This document shows positions 38,042 to 51,618 of a stretch of DNA of 64,000 nt, one piece after another. Within the stretch, counting starts at the first letter, position 1. Each line of letters starts with the position of its first letter. The position numbers and the translations under genes are program-made. A model generated the notes under the pieces. That model had not been told where the DNA came from. It saw only the letters and a program-made list of their open reading frames with translations, and ran no database searches. Source of the DNA: Neelides folsomi (taxonomy: Eukaryota; Arthropoda; Collembola; Neelipleona; Neelidae); NCBI GenBank assembly GCA_034687125.1, contig JAQGBZ010000101.1, positions 62,001 through 126,000 on the forward strand. The letters are read 5' to 3'.

Positions 38042-39755
38042 TTCAAATTATGATGTGTTATTGATTTCTCCCTGTTTCAAATGTTGTTTTCCTCTTCAGT
38101 TCATCAGCAATCTCCTATTTGCATAAAGTACAGAATTTCAATACACAATTCTTTACGATTGTAAAGTAAATATCATTCTTACATTCTTACTTTATTAAAT
38201 ATGTTTCTAAATATAATAATATAGTAAAGATAAATATATGAATTGGTATGTAATGTATCTGTAATTAATACTCAATATTTTGCGGTTTTTAACACAATAT
38301 TTGAAAATATTTATTTAGGCAATAAATATATGAGAAGTATGAATAGATAAAAATGAGAACTTTAAAAGAATTACCTTTATTACGCTCAAATCCGGTATTT
38401 GTTGAATAAGTCAGGTATTAAAATAAGGGTTTAAAAATGTTTGTCAAATGTTAAAAATCCTTGACTCGGATTTAAGGTTGAAGAACTGAAGACATTTGAA
38501 GTTGCGTCAGGTTTGCTACTTCCTCACTGGTCTACTGTCACACTGACTGAATTCATTAGATTGAACAATTTGCGAGTCAAAATCCATTGAGTCTAGTTGT
38601 GAGTTAGTGAAAAATAATAAAGAGGAGATTATATAAGCACTCGAAGTTGGGAGAAATCTGCACAGCATAGAACGTTACGGGACATTTTAACCATAAAACC
38701 AACTAATATTCCTATCATTACCCAATAAATTTGAATTTGAATGAACATAAGAAATCGGTAATGTGAGGTATGCTCACACTCCGTGAAACTCTCTTCACGT
38801 AAAAGATATATTTCTCTTAAAATTGGCTGCATAAAACGCAAAGATAATAGCTACAGTCTTCTATATAAGAATTGTCTTATAATGTATTTTTGCAAATCAA
38901 TTCTTGAACTGGCGTTTAGGTATGAACGAAACGGAAGAACTTCGAACTGGTGAACCGTTTTACAATTATTAAACTTTCATTTAATGCAATAATATCTCAC
39001 ACACCACAATGAGCCACAAAAGACATAATAAATATTATAAGATTCTTAAATGAATGATTCGTATGATTGATTTTCCACTTTTCCATGTGTTACAAGATCC
39101 TGGTTACACTGATTGATTAAAAAACACTTAAATGGACATCGACATCTTGCTTTTTAAATATTGGTAATGGTTAGTTTTCTTGGAACAGCTTGTTAGCTTT
39201 CAGTATGAGCTGAATATCTTAATTTTAATTATTTACAACCTGAGAATATAAAACTAGTACTTATGAGATGACGTCTTGTTGTTGTTGAGTTGTCTATGAA
39301 GAACTGCCAAAATAACGAGAGACTCGAACCTGATTTCGCATCCAACATTTAGGAAATTCTTAAAATATGCCCTTGCTACGTTAGCCCATCTTGAACTCGA
39401 GTTTTACAATAAAATGATAAAACTACAAATATTTCATAATTAAATTGAACAAGCTATAAAGTTGTAACAAACTACCGCTAATATGATGTATACAAATAAT
39501 ATCAAAGGTTAGTTATTTTAATCAACAAGATGCTGATCATAATATGAGATGAGATAACTCCGCGTTACGAAGATCAAGTTGCCTTAAATAAACATCCACA
39601 CATGTCTGTGAAAGAGTCTGATCGTATCATCCAGTGCTCTTGTTATTTTATTAGTGTTTTTTATGAGATTGAGGTAACAGAGCATAAAGTTAAGTTTAGT
39701 TGAGGTTTTAAAGTATTAAATTCTATCCCATTTATCTCATTCAACCACGGTCGCT
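38042..39755. other. intergenic, nothing firmly coding
   Basis: Upstream of mpaB-like gene 2. A 70-codon minus-strand frame (38629-38841) contains a hydrophobic segment but has no other support. A B-box-like sequence near 39317-39330 does not fold as a tRNA. Confidence 0.4.
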
Positions 39756-40285
39756 TTAAAGTTCTTCAATGAGGATTTTCTTCACCGCCTTCGTTGAACC
39801 TGGGAGAACAAGATCCAATTCCCCTTCACCTTCAGCATCATCCAACTGTAAAACATTTCACCTGTTTAAATGACTCAATCGCATTTATTAAATATTTTCA
39901 CTCTCTGTTCAATCTCCTTACAGTGTAAGGACCTTACACTTAAAGATGCAATCCTTAAGGATGGAATATTCCCAATGGCTTCATCTCTCAAATCTCCATA
40001 GACATCTGAGTCTTCCGACCTCTTCTCCTCTTCTTTCTTTACAGTTTTGACAGGTTGTTTATTTGGGACGATTGGTTCCGAAAGATCTCTGAAGGTTTCT
40101 TTCAAGAAAGAGGAACCAGGAGGAAAACCAGGAGCTTGTGAGGGATTTTTACCGAAAATTCCTAATTCTTTTGCTTCTTTCATTTGAGCTTCAATGTATT
40201 TTTTGTACCCTTCGGGATCCTTCTCGTGCATTGAATCCAACGTTGACCAGATTGCTTTAATTTTGTCTAGATCTCCGAAATCCAT
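39756..40285 (-). CDS. short PIH1D2-like protein lacking the PIH domain
   Basis: Two exons, 40285-39938 and 39845-39756, join at AGT|TTG and encode only 145 residues. The first ~40 residues (IKAIWSTLDSMHEKDPEGYK followed by KYIEAQMKEAKE) match the conserved start of PIH1D1/PIH1D2-type R2TP and dynein-assembly adaptors (FWxxLDDMAxSDPEGYxxFIxxQ). Those proteins then carry a ~150-residue PIH domain and a CS-like C-terminus. Here a proline- and lysine-rich linker leads to DVYGDLRDEAIGNIPSLRI and an acidic end (DDAEGEGELDLVLPGS). The gene therefore looks like a truncated or minimised relative. The second exon is well supported by a TTTTACAG acceptor and ends before another stop. An exon lost from the assembly cannot be excluded. 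Confidence 0.55.
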
Positions 40286-40867
40286 GCTGCAATTTTAGTA
40301 TTAGGTTAATCAGTAAACAATAAATAACATAATTTAACCATAATCCATTTAACCCCTTTCCACTTTACCTTATAATTTTTAATTTATTTGGCACGATACA
40401 CAATAAATGAATATGACTTCCTAAATAATATTCCTTAACTTTTAAGTTAAATAAGAATGGATCCAAGTTTACAATTTATCAAAGTCAGTATCAAGAAGGA
40501 ATTTATCTATGCAAGAATATGCGCTTGTTTGATAATTCAGGTTATTGATCAATCTTCAGGTAGTCTCATTGATTTATAATAGTTTATTTCTACGGTTTTA
40601 TTTTCAATTCCATTAAACATGATAACCCCAATAAAAGCAATAAAAAGAGTAGACTTCTTATAATCATTGAATTAATTATAGATTTTATTTATAATTAAAT
40701 AATTATAATACACAATGTTATATAGCTTGTTAAAATTACTATTTAACTGATCAACTATAAGTTTTAACTTTTATTTTTACATTACCTAATATCGACTAAC
40801 TAAATAAAAAATCCGATAAGAAATAAAATACCATATTAGTATAAAAATATTCACTTTGTTGAAATAA
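40286..40867. other. intergenic
   Basis: AT-rich sequence between the PIH1D2-like start and the RBM19 stop. No feature seen. Confidence 0.5.
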
Positions 40868-43800
40868 TTATTCTATTTCATCGTCTTCATCTTCATCTTC
40901 GTCATCATTTTGGGGTTTCTTTTTTATTCCATGATCACCAAAGTATCTTTGGAAGCCCTTTGTTGTGCTCTTCTGTCTCATTGTCTCCCGAGCTCCTTCA
41001 AGAGCTAACTTGTATTGTTTGGCTGTCTTCTCGCGAAGTTCTTCCACAGTTTCATCCTTAGCAGCCCATTCAATTACTAATCGACGACCGTATAAATGAG
41101 TACTTTTACACAAAGTTTCAAATGCTCTCTGCAAAAACATATTTCTCATTAATATTTTAATCATAAATGATAAATAATTGCATTAAATTAATGGTTTATC
41201 GATTTATCATATTAAAGGTTTGTTTATTAATGCTAATTTGATTTGGTTAAAAAGTACCTTTGCATCTTGTTTTGAAATAAAGTCAATAAATGCAAATCCT
41301 CTATGCTGTCCTGACCCATCAAGCTTGAGAGGCAAACGAACAGCTTTAGTAGCTCCAAATGTTCTATAAGAATAAATATTTGAGTTTAAATAAATAAAAT
41401 CATTTAAATGGTTTAAAATAATATAAAATGTAAACCTGAAAAGTTCTATAATTTCTTCTTTCGTAGCCTGGAATGGAACGTTCCTAACAAGAATCTTAGT
41501 TGATGCAGCATTCTTATCATTAGTATTCGAATTCGTTTCCTTTCTCTGACTTTCATCAGACCTAGAAGCACAAATTATAATTAATTAACATAAATTATTA
41601 TTTTACAACAATAAAAGTTAATTTGATATTACATAGCTGACCGAATCTTATATCGTACATGTATGTAGAATTGTATTTCAAAATCGTTTAAATCGAGGAG
41701 ATAAAAACAATTACTTACTGCAAAGTTCTGTTTGATTTTTTGAGTTCTATTAAATGATTGTCGACCATTGTATTCTGGAGATCTTTCAATGCTTCCAAAG
41801 CAGCCTTTGCTGTATAGAATTGAACAAATCCATAGCCCATTGAAAGAAGCATCCCTTCAGCCTTTGCATCTCTTTTCTTAGCAATGTTAACGGAGTAAAC
41901 TTTCCCAGCAGTCTCGAAATGCTGAAATATCGAATTTAGTCAATAATTGAATTGAATAAGTTTAAACGGAGATTTGAAAATTAAAAATTTACTCACATTC
42001 TTCAATGTTGAATCGGTTGTTTTGAAATTAAGATTTTTAACAAATAGCGTTGTATCAGGTTCAGGAATCATATGTTCATCGATTTCTTCAATTTCTTTAA
42101 TGATCTTTTCTCTTTCTTGGGGAATATCTTTAACTGGGACTGGTTCGTCCAAGTTCATAGCGGGAACGTGACTTGGACCAGCAATCGATTTTTTAGATTT
42201 TTTGCTAAACGTGTTTACAGGGGCCCATTCAAGATATAACGGCATTCCATCGAATTTACTATACGCCAATTTTTTAAATGCCACTCTAGCTTCAGCAGGT
42301 TCCAGAAACTCGACAATTGCTATTAAAATAGATGAATTTAAGAATAATGTTAAATATAGAAAAGTTTCAATATTTAGAATATTTCATATACCAGTAACTC
42401 CAGAAGGAGGTAAAACCACTTTTCCAATTTCTCCATATTTAGAAAACAATTCAACCAAACGTTGAGATCCGCACTGTTGTAAATTCTTCACTAGCAAAAC
42501 CGTGTTTGATCTTTCAGGACGGGATCCCTTTAGATTATTAAATTAAATGAATTAAACATTTGTAGGTAGTACATAATAATTAAATTTTATCATTAATATA
42601 TTCTTACTAATTCAAATGCGTCTAAACAAACACCATGTTTCTCCAAAAAACATTTTGTTTCAGATACAATCTCAGTTTCTGCTAAAGCCAATCTAACAGC
42701 AGAACTTGAATTTTTTGTTCCTTCTTCTTGGTCTTCGTCAATGGCATTCAAGAGTAAATCTTCTTTAGTAACTCCGTATTTAGTCGATGCAACATTTGCT
42801 ACAGTTTTCTGACTAAGGAATAGTGTATTCCAGTTGTGAGATTTTCCTATAAGTCGAATTAATTAATTATTATTTTTTTATTGATGTTAAAATAATATTA
42901 AATTAAGTATTTATGAAATATCTTAGAAATATCAATCAAAATTACAAAACTCGTAAAATATAACATTTACCTGCGTTTAGCTTCTCAAGAAATTCTTTTT
43001 TCTTTTTATAAGATGATCCCCAGGCGGATTCATCAAATGTTTCTTCTTTATTTTTAGAAGGAAGAAGATGAAGCATTCTTCCTTGGTAAATTGTGCCATC
43101 TAATTCCGAGAAGGCTTTTGCGGCATGTTCTGGCAACATGAACGTTATAAATCCAAAACCTTTGATTTGACGAGAAATTCTGTCAATTGGCAAATGAACC
43201 TCAATCACAGGACCAAACTGTAATTAGAAAGTAATATGTATAATAGTTGAACATAAAATGAAGTGTGATCATATTAAAATTTTATACCTATTAAGAAATA
43301 ATAAAAGTGGCAGTGAGGAAAAAATTATACCGGTTCAAAAAGTTCTTTGATCTCGTTTTCGTTTGTTGTGTAAGGAAGATTTCTTAAGAAAATTCTCCCA
43401 CTTTCCCCAACAGTTTCAACGGTTTCTTGGATAATTTTTTCTTGTTCATCCCACCTTTGTTGAATGGCTTCCCTCACTTCTGCCTTCTTCTTACAAGACG
43501 AGTAATTTGTAAGTTGAACTTGTTGACCAAGAATAAAGTTTTTAGTTCTTCCTAATGCCTTTTTATAATCAGATTCTTTCAAGAAACCAACAAACGCAAA
43601 CCCACGGGCGTTATTTGGAAGCCTATAATTGTCAATATAAAATGCAATTTACCAGTTAGTTTGAGAAAATTTACAATTAATTATTATTACTAACATTGTT
43701 TGTTAAACATTTCCAATAATTAAATATAATAATACCTCAATGAATTTGGAATCAATGGCTTAAAAAATGCTTTAATATCCCTTTTCTTCGCTTTTTTAGG

Positions 43801-44618
43801 AATATTTCGTATCTTAATTGTGAAATATTCTTCGTCTGGTAATTTCTTCTTAGCAATTTTAGTTTCCTCTGTCTTCTCTTCAGTTTCTAATTCGTCTACT
43901 TCTTCCTTTTTGTCCTCTTTACTAGAATGCTTTTTCTTCTTTTTTAATTCCTCCATTATCGTATCATTTCCCCAGGAGGACTTTTTAACATGTGTTTCTA
44001 AAAATTCTGCGAATTCAGGATCTTCTTGGCATTTTTCAATTATTGTATCTTCCACTAGTACTTTTTTGGTAGCAGGTTCATCTGTCGCTTTTTCAATAAC
44101 CTTTGATTTCTTTTCTCTCGTTTTCACAGAATAGCTGTTATGAGTTTCTCCTATAAGATATATCCATTAAATGTATATTGAAAATAGAAAATGTCTTCAA
44201 TCATGAATGACTCTAAAAAGTTAAATGGTGAAATCTCATTTGTAAATTATCACTTACCCAAATTAGCACAGATTTCAACTGCTATTTTACATGCTCCAAT
44301 GTAAGTTTTATCAAAATAATTTTTTGCAGAGTCAGCTTCATCTGGACTCTTAAATCCAACGAATGCAAAATGACGAAATCTGCCATCAAAAGTATATTTC
44401 ATCTTCACATCCGTTACTGTTCCTTTACGGCTGAACAGTTCTTTCAATTTTTCTTCAGACGCCTATAAAGAACAAATAACGAAATATATTAAGAATTTGG
44501 ATTTCATCTTAAAATTGATAATGAAAATAAATAACGATTGAGTTATCAATGAAGTAAAATACAAAATGGTACTTACCGTTTTGGGTAAATTTTTAACAAT
44601 CAGCCTTGAACTTGCCAT
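40868..44618 (-). CDS. RBM19: RBM19 / Mrd1 multi-RRM ribosome biogenesis protein
   Basis: Twelve exons in phase: 44618-44577, 44462-44258, 44150-43736, 43622-43331, 43217-42971, 42846-42608, 42527-42392, 42319-41997, 41921-41719, 41561-41436, 41363-41258 and 41128-40868, giving 864 residues. Six RNA-recognition motifs can be seen by their RNP2/RNP1 cores: SRLIVKNLP...FRHFAFVGF, FTIKIRNIP...ARGFAFVGF, GRIFLRNLP...IKGFGFITF, TVLLVKNL...TAIVEF (degenerate), TTLFVKNLN...GYGFVQF and TKILVRNVP...HRGFAFIDF. RBM19/Mrd1 works in the nucleolus in early cleavage of pre-rRNA for the small subunit. The acidic-basic linker after RRM1 and the end (FQRYFGDHG followed by an Asp/Glu tail) are typical. The gene is about 400 bases from a divergent neighbour, suggesting a shared promoter region. 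Confidence 0.93.
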
Positions 44619-45021
44619 TTTAAATTCTTACTAAACTTTATTTTAAACTAAATTGTCAAACTTTTTAATTAAACTATTTGATATTTTTGCTAATTTCCAA
44701 TTCAATCAATGACACAACATGAAGACGATTAAAATAATTCTTCTGAACAACTCTTAACCCGAACTGAACTGAAAAATGAAGAAGTCTGCACATGTAATTT
44801 GAAGCTAATGGTAGACTTATCATACAATAGTGTATATTCATAACAAATGTCGTATTTAGCCCCAAAGACTATTTTACGGCATATAAGGGTCGAATGATCG
44901 AATGTATTGAGTGTATGAGCCGAGAAAAACAAATTCGGAAGGATTTAGAAGCTCATGGTCAGTCTGAAAAGGTTCTCTCTCTCGAAAGGTCGAGTCGATC
45001 GATATCATTAATACTAGAAAA
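44619..45021. promoter_or_regulatory. short divergent promoter region
   Basis: 403 bases separate the start codons of RBM19 (minus) and the single-pass membrane protein gene (plus), so both promoters must lie here or in unseen 5' exons. No specific motif could be assigned. A 68-codon plus-strand frame in it (44894-45100) overlaps the real start in another frame and is not taken as coding. Confidence 0.4.
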
Positions 45022-45836
45022 ATGTATAAAGAAGCTGCAAGCAGAGCTATGCAAGTCGCATGGCAAGCCTACGGTCCAAAAGACGTCAAAAGAACAATAG
45101 GATTATTGTATCCCACGAATCCGTTCCAAGCTACAGACTCTGAGTGGGACAGACACATCATCCCATCTCCAACCACTTACCCGCCACCGGTGGAACCATC
45201 CTTCTCATCCTGGCTTTATTTGATGATGATCGACATTCAAGTGAATTATCCAGATACATTTAATTTAGTTCGTACGGTTATTTTTGGGACATTGGTGGGG
45301 TTTGTGATCGTTGCTTGGGTTCTTCTTGGAGCTTATGTTGGAATGGTTCCCATGAAATGGCTTGGATTTGCTGAAAAGAAAGTTGCAAAGAAAGTGGAGT
45401 ATGACGAGTCCAACGATGTCGTTTCAAACATTAGTGAAAAAATCTTTCTGGCTCTGGATGGAAATTGGTTAGATCGACTCAAAGAAAGGGTTGAATCAAG
45501 TGGAGGTGGGAGAAAATGGGCAAAAACAAGTGTCGAATGTTGCCTGCTACCAGAAGCTGAAACTCAAGTAAGTTGAAAATCCAGAATTTTATTCAAATAT
45601 TTAATGCAAATCTAAATAGATAAAACTGTAGGAAGCATTTACGTAAAAAGGATTTGTTTTATTTTAAGGGTATGGCTGAGTGCGAGGTCATCCGTAGAGG
45701 TGGGAAGATGTCATCTTTCGAATGCCTTTCTCATCTCATATACAAGTTCTCATTCGGCCCCGATCCAACCACAACAACAGTGCCGAGTCCTACCATTGAA
45801 AATCAAGTAATCGAAGACTCCACCGAATTTTCTTAA
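45022..45836 (+). CDS. single-pass membrane protein of unknown function
   Basis: Two exons, 45022-45567 (donor CAA|GTAAGT) and 45669-45836 (acceptor TTTTAAG), give 237 residues. The start MYKEAASRAMQVAWQAYGPKD is amphipathic. A proline-rich stretch (PSPTTYPPPVEPSF) follows, then one membrane segment (VIFGTLVGFVIVAWVLLGAY, about residues 88-107). The soluble tail has KKVAKKVEYDESNDV, a Cys pair (ECCLLPEAE), LIYKFSFGPDPTTTTVPSPT and an acidic end. There is no clear signal peptide, so topology is open. I do not recognise the family. It stands head-to-head with RBM19. Confidence 0.65.
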
Positions 45837-46916
45837 CCATCTTTCCAAAGTACTTATTGACATTTGTGTTCACTAACTTCACTTCCATGTTCCTTTAAGA
45901 AAGGGTTGCGCTTCTAAAAAGCTCCTCATTATACCCATAATAGGTACTTACCTATATATTAAATATATAAATACTTATTAGTAAATAGCCTATGAATATT
46001 AAACCCTATGTATGTATACTGATAGTTTTAAGATGATTAAATCCTTGATTATAAATCGACCATTCTTCACCGGCCACCCAATTGTAAATCTTCTAAGTGG
46101 GTTCCATTTCTGAGTTGTTTCCTATCTTCATTAATTTCACAGATTTTTAAGAACTACATTAAAAGTAAATTAATCAAATCTGACAAAGTAGACATTGGGA
46201 TGAAATGAGGTTTTCACAGAAAGCTCTTGAACCCAAAGCTCAAATGCTCTTATTTTTATTTCTACTCATAATTTATCAACGCGAGGTGAAGTGCATTCAC
46301 AACCCAATTGAGAGTTCTAAAATTGTTAATCCTAAAAAAGGTTGATTCGAGCCTAGCAATATTTTATTCCCTGGTGGTTTCTACATAGAATCCACATTGT
46401 CTTTATAAGGCTGGATATGTGATTCATATTATATAAAAAATAGAGAATGGTATTTCAGTTACCCATTGATTTTTACCATATACCTACACTTATAAAAATA
46501 TAGGGTTTATTGAATGTAAAAGATATGCGTTTTTATAATAGCAACTCAATGTCAGCGTTTTTAATACAAGCCACACCCTTAAACATTTACCTGTGTTAGT
46601 TTTAGTTTTAAACCTTATTCTAAAGTATAATTTTATTATATGTTAAAAATGTTAATTAATTGTAGTCCAAATAGTTCAAAGATAGTTTATTTGCCATAAA
46701 TGAATATGTTTTTTGTACAAATAATCTACTATCTACCTGTAATTACTTTGCATTCACCATTTTACTGTACAAATAATATTTATTAAACATAAAATACATA
46801 CTGAAAAATAAAAATATTTCTGTAATTTAAAATTATGAAATTAAAATTTTTATAATCCATAAAATTAAAAAGTTTAATAAAGTATGAATTTTGTAAAATT
46901 GTTAATTTGATACTTT
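45837..46916. other. intergenic, convergent gene ends
   Basis: AT-rich, between the stop of the single-pass membrane protein gene (plus) and the stop of sugar transporter A (minus). No other gene is seen. Confidence 0.5.
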
Positions 46917-49900
46917 TCAATCTTCTCTGACTCTCCTTGCAGGACGATTTCCTCGGAAATGTTCTTGGATTTCATCCAAACTCTTTCCCTTGGTCTGACA
47001 AATTAAAGAGATAGGTCAGTAAATTTTGTCCAAATGGGTTAATTATATAGTGAACAAATTACCTCTGGCAATACAAGGAAGACGTAAAGCGCACCAACTC
47101 CGCAGACAATTGCAAATGCCCAATAACACCAAGAAATTCCAATCGCATCTTGAATATCGCCAAAGAATTTAGTGACGAGAAAGGCGAGGAACCAATTGAG
47201 CATTGTGGAAATTGTTGCAGTCATTTCTACAATCATTTATTACATTTTACATTTAAGGTCTCAGAATATAAAAAACACACCTTTGGCTTCTAAGGGAAGA
47301 ATTTCTCCTATCATCATCCATGGTATGGGTCCGTATCCGAGGGAAAAGGCAATAATGAAAATCATCAAGCTCACGAGTGGAAGCCATCCAATGGAACTTC
47401 TGTCACTCTCTTCGATTTTGAAAAAAATTCCAAGAAGAATCAGTGAAAGTCCCATAAAAACATCGGACACAATGAGGAGAATTCTTCTCCCGACTTTATC
47501 AATAACGAAAGAGGAAACCAATGTGGCAATGACTTGAACGACTCCGACCAGAACTGACGCAACGTTTTGGTCCATTGACACATTCGCTGCTTCGAATATC
47601 TTGGCTTGGTAAAAAATGACTGCATTGATTCCGGACAATTGTTGGAAGAACATAAGAGCAAAACTAATAAGAGTTGGTCTCAAAAGTGCCGGAGTGGTGA
47701 AGATTTCCTTAACATTGGCTTTGTTTTGTTTGGACAAGTCAACACTTTTTTGCATCTACAGATATTAAATATAAAAAAATCAATAAAATCGGTCTGTTTA
47801 ATGTAAATGCAATTAAAATTTCTTAAGTCAAAATACATCTAAAAGTTCTCCTTCCACTTGTTCTCCTCTTTCGGCTCCTCGAAGCCAACAAAGTGCTTGG
47901 GTTGCTTCAGCCACCTTCCCTTTCTCAAGGAGATATCGAGGCGACTCGGGCATGAACATCATTAAAACGAGGAAAATTAAAGGGACGAATCCACAAACGA
48001 GAGAAAACCACATCCAATTCATAACAGCTCCGATTCCATAAGAGAACAGAATTCCAATCGTCACCATAAGTTGAAATCCAGTTCCGAGAGTTCCTCGCAC
48101 ACTTGCTTCGGCTGTTTCCCCAATGAACAAAGGACAACCGAGTGAAAACGCTCCTCCGCAAAATCCTATTCAACAACATATTTGATCTTAATTAAAATTT
48201 TATTCTGATAAGATCGAAAACCATTTTAAAACCATTGGAATATGCGAAGAATGAAATTAGTTTCCTACCAGTAATGAATCGCCCAGCATACATCATAGCC
48301 AAATTGTTAGCATAGACGATAAGAATCCAACCGAGAACAAATGGAGCGGAAGTTAAAAGCATCGTTGTTTTTCTTCCCATTCTATTAACTAAATATCCAG
48401 CAGCAGGAGCAGAGAACAAGGCACCGAGCTATAGCCATTAATATTTCCTTCATGAATTAATGATCCTTGTCCAATTTACAATACATTATACAAGTACCAT
48501 TTTATATTAGTATACCATACTAATTAATTCATTATTTTAAGCAAATGCAAACTTACCGGAACAAATGATCCTATCCATGATTCGTCGCTTTCGGATATTT
48601 CGGCAAATTCAGAATCTTTTTTAATTTCGCTGATCGTTGGGTTCGACCATCCAAGTATTGTTCCAAGGCCAAAGGCTCCAATACATGCTAAATTGTATAA
48701 TTGACAAAAATATGAAATTGTGATCTATTTTATGAATTAACGTAATATTGTGATAATGCTGCCTGGATTAAATATTATCTTACCAGCAGTTGCAGCAAGG
48801 TATTGAGGCCTTTTGGAAGACACAAATCCTGAAGACATTCCTAAAAGACTACTTGAACTGTCACAATCTTCTTCAAAAATCCCCCTATAAAAGTTTCTTA
48901 GATATCGCTGCAAAATAAAATAAAGTTTTTATAAATAATAAAACATTTATTATGACGCACTAAAATACTTAATATAAAATTTGGTTAATTAACCCATAAT
49001 TTCCCCATTCCCAGAAATTCTCTATTATTTAAGCTTATTTCTAGTTATCTCTAAACGGTATTTTGAGATCATTAATAATAATGATGATATGATGTGCCAA
49101 TTTCACATATTGAATACTTCCAATATCTTTTTGTAAATTCATATCACAGATGCACCTGAAAAGATTTTAAAACCAATTTTGATGTCACTCATAATTTGAT
49201 ATAGTACGATTTAGAAATAAATGTAGTTTAGTAAAATATACTCGCAAAACTGTGTAAATAAAATTCCTTCATGTTAAATACAATCTGCTATTCATTTACA
49301 TTATTTTTTAACCTCTCTACTAATAAGCGAAATACAAAAAAGGAACGGTGAATAATTTATTGAGGAAACATTTATATTTAAATATCACTTATCACTCAAT
49401 ATTTTTTTAATATTTATTTGAAGACTCACATCCTAATAATTCATTACTTCACTAAAAACTTGTGTAATTTTCAGTTTTACTTATATAATCAATGGATATT
49501 TTTACTCGCAAATAGTAAAAACTATCGTATGTGTAGTTTCAAATGACTATTGATCAAAGTAAATATTTATACAATAAAACCAAAATATTTAAATTTTGCC
49601 ATTCAAAGGTAAAGTAAAAGTTAATTATCTTTTATTTTTATTTATATATTTATAATAATTATTTAAATTATTTAATTCAAAAATACTAAAATACCTACCC
49701 AAAATTCTAACAAGGTGAAAAGGTTTTACTTGTTCGAAGCCAAGAATCGAAGTTATATTCGGAACTGTCTAGTTTTAAATTATTTCACTAATTGGATTAA
49801 ATAGTTGGGGATAATGGTCATGTATACATAAGTTAATATATAAGAATTAATGTACAATTTAATTTTAACATAAGATTATAACGGAGACTGCTAGTTAAGA

Positions 49901-51618
49901 TGATTGAGATCCACTTGTGTAGCTTTACATATTAATTTAATCAATTGTGAGATGAGCCAAGGCTGGCTTAAGACACAATTACGATGTTTGAACAAGTCGA
50001 GGAGAAAGATCCTTAATAATAGTAGCATTATGTATATGGTTTTTCATATTATTATATCGACAACTAGATATTTAATATGTATGTTTAGGTTAATATATTT
50101 TGCTTGGTGGTAATTAAAGTATTGAAATGTCTTAAGCAACATACAAACTATATAAGAAAATTATATTGTATAGTAGTAATAATATCTACTATACTTACCT
50201 AGAAATTTAGAATAAGAATTCTCTTCGAGAATTATATAAGCTTGAATTTGTATTCCTATAATTGAAACAGAAAAGGAAAGAAGCGTCCAATATTTACAGA
50301 AAAGATTAAAATGTTATTAATTATTATACTTTTCAGCTATTTATTTCTCTGTGATATTGATAAGAATAGCATTGTAACATTGATGATTTTATAATACACA
50401 CATAATAGAGATATTGTTATACTTATATTCTAGTAGAAATAAATATGCATGTAATATTGATATTAAATATCTTTATTTTTTTAAAAAAACTTAACAATAG
50501 AAAAAATACTCGATCAAGAATTATAAGACTTATAAAAACTCAACTACTCAACTCAATTAAATTACATGATAAGATAGAAAAGCATGAATATTATAATATT
50601 GGATTTGAATCAAATCTGCAACCTAAATGTTATCAACTTATCAAAGAATAAAAAACAAATACCACGTACTTACTTATCACAGTGATTGTCCTCAAATGCT
50701 TTATTAATGTTTTAACTATGAATTAAATGGATCGATAGAATCGAACCACCTTCAATGTGACTAATTTTTATTCTAAAAGTTGGTGAATGACGAGCATTGG
50801 AAAACAATTATTATAATAGTAATACTTGGATCATATTACACTGTAGGTAAACCGAATTTTAATATTTATAAGCAGCACACTACTATATTAAAATATTTAG
50901 ATAAATCGACTGCAATATGATATTATTTATACATGTATATTTTGATTTATGAAATAATTGCAAATATACATCAATAATTGTGAAATATAAAGTAATATGA
51001 TTATTGAAGTGAAAAATGATATGAACATAAGTATGTGCACATTATATCATTTTTATTAAATTTTACGATGAATGAATGGAATAGATATAGAGCTTAATAT
51101 TTTACAATTAGCTATTCAGTTTTAATTTCATTTCTATTCAATGTAATAAATAGATTATTTATCCTAGTGGACGGCCCATCCTCCGTACTTGGATAGAGGT
51201 TTGTATGATAATATGAATATGGAAATTGTTATTGTATCATTGTTATTGAACCAAACCCACCAAATGACCAATTGGAAAATAATTCTAAGAAAGTACATAC
51301 CTTTTTAATTTAAATCAATTAAAATAATAAATATTCTAGATAAACTGATAAAATTCTTACACATACATACGTGTTAAAAAATATCCCGCAAAATTCTTAG
51401 TAAATTAAATTGTAAACATCTGCTATTACCTAATATTACATAATATCAAGATACTTGAACGATGACGATAATTTTATTATCAAATTAAAATATTTAAGAC
51501 AATATGCTCCACAATAAATAATTGAAGAAGATTGTTTAACCCAATAAACCTATAATAATGAAATCATGAATTAAAATGAATTCAAAGTGTAACTTACTTT
51601 TATTTTGAACCGAACCAT
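46917..51618 (-). CDS. Tret1-like facilitative sugar (trehalose) transporter A
   Basis: Eight exons in phase: 51618-51598, 48907-48784, 48687-48557, 48428-48269, 48165-47837, 47755-47281, 47226-47063 and 46994-46917, giving 493 residues and twelve membrane spans (MFS sugar porter family, SLC2-like). Motifs: [61 protein letters not shown] and LPE|TKGKSLDEI, the last across the final junction. Arthropod Tret1 proteins move trehalose across the plasma membrane by facilitated diffusion, but glucose transport by relatives means the substrate is not certain. The first exon (MVRFKIK|) is short and 2.7 kb upstream; it is inferred from phase and a GTAAGT donor, and another first exon is possible. It is tandem with transporter B. 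Confidence 0.88.
48908..51597 (-). other. long first intron of sugar transporter A
   Basis: 2.7 kb of AT-rich DNA between the proposed first exon and the second. Short frames at 49904-50113 and 50445-50651 (plus) lack any support. No repeat ends recognised. Confidence 0.4.

Noticed and set aside
38629-38841. 70-codon minus-strand frame with a hydrophobic segment
   Set aside because: No splice partners, relatives or compositional support; probably chance.
39315-39392. B-box-like GGTTCGAGTC on the minus strand, suggesting a tRNA
   Set aside because: The five-base T stem does not pair, and no acceptor or anticodon arm can be built around it.
50733-50770. GGTGGTTCGATTCTATC on the minus strand, tRNA T-arm-like
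   Set aside because: A weak T stem forms, but the matching 5' acceptor strand (ATGGATC) is not found at the right distance.
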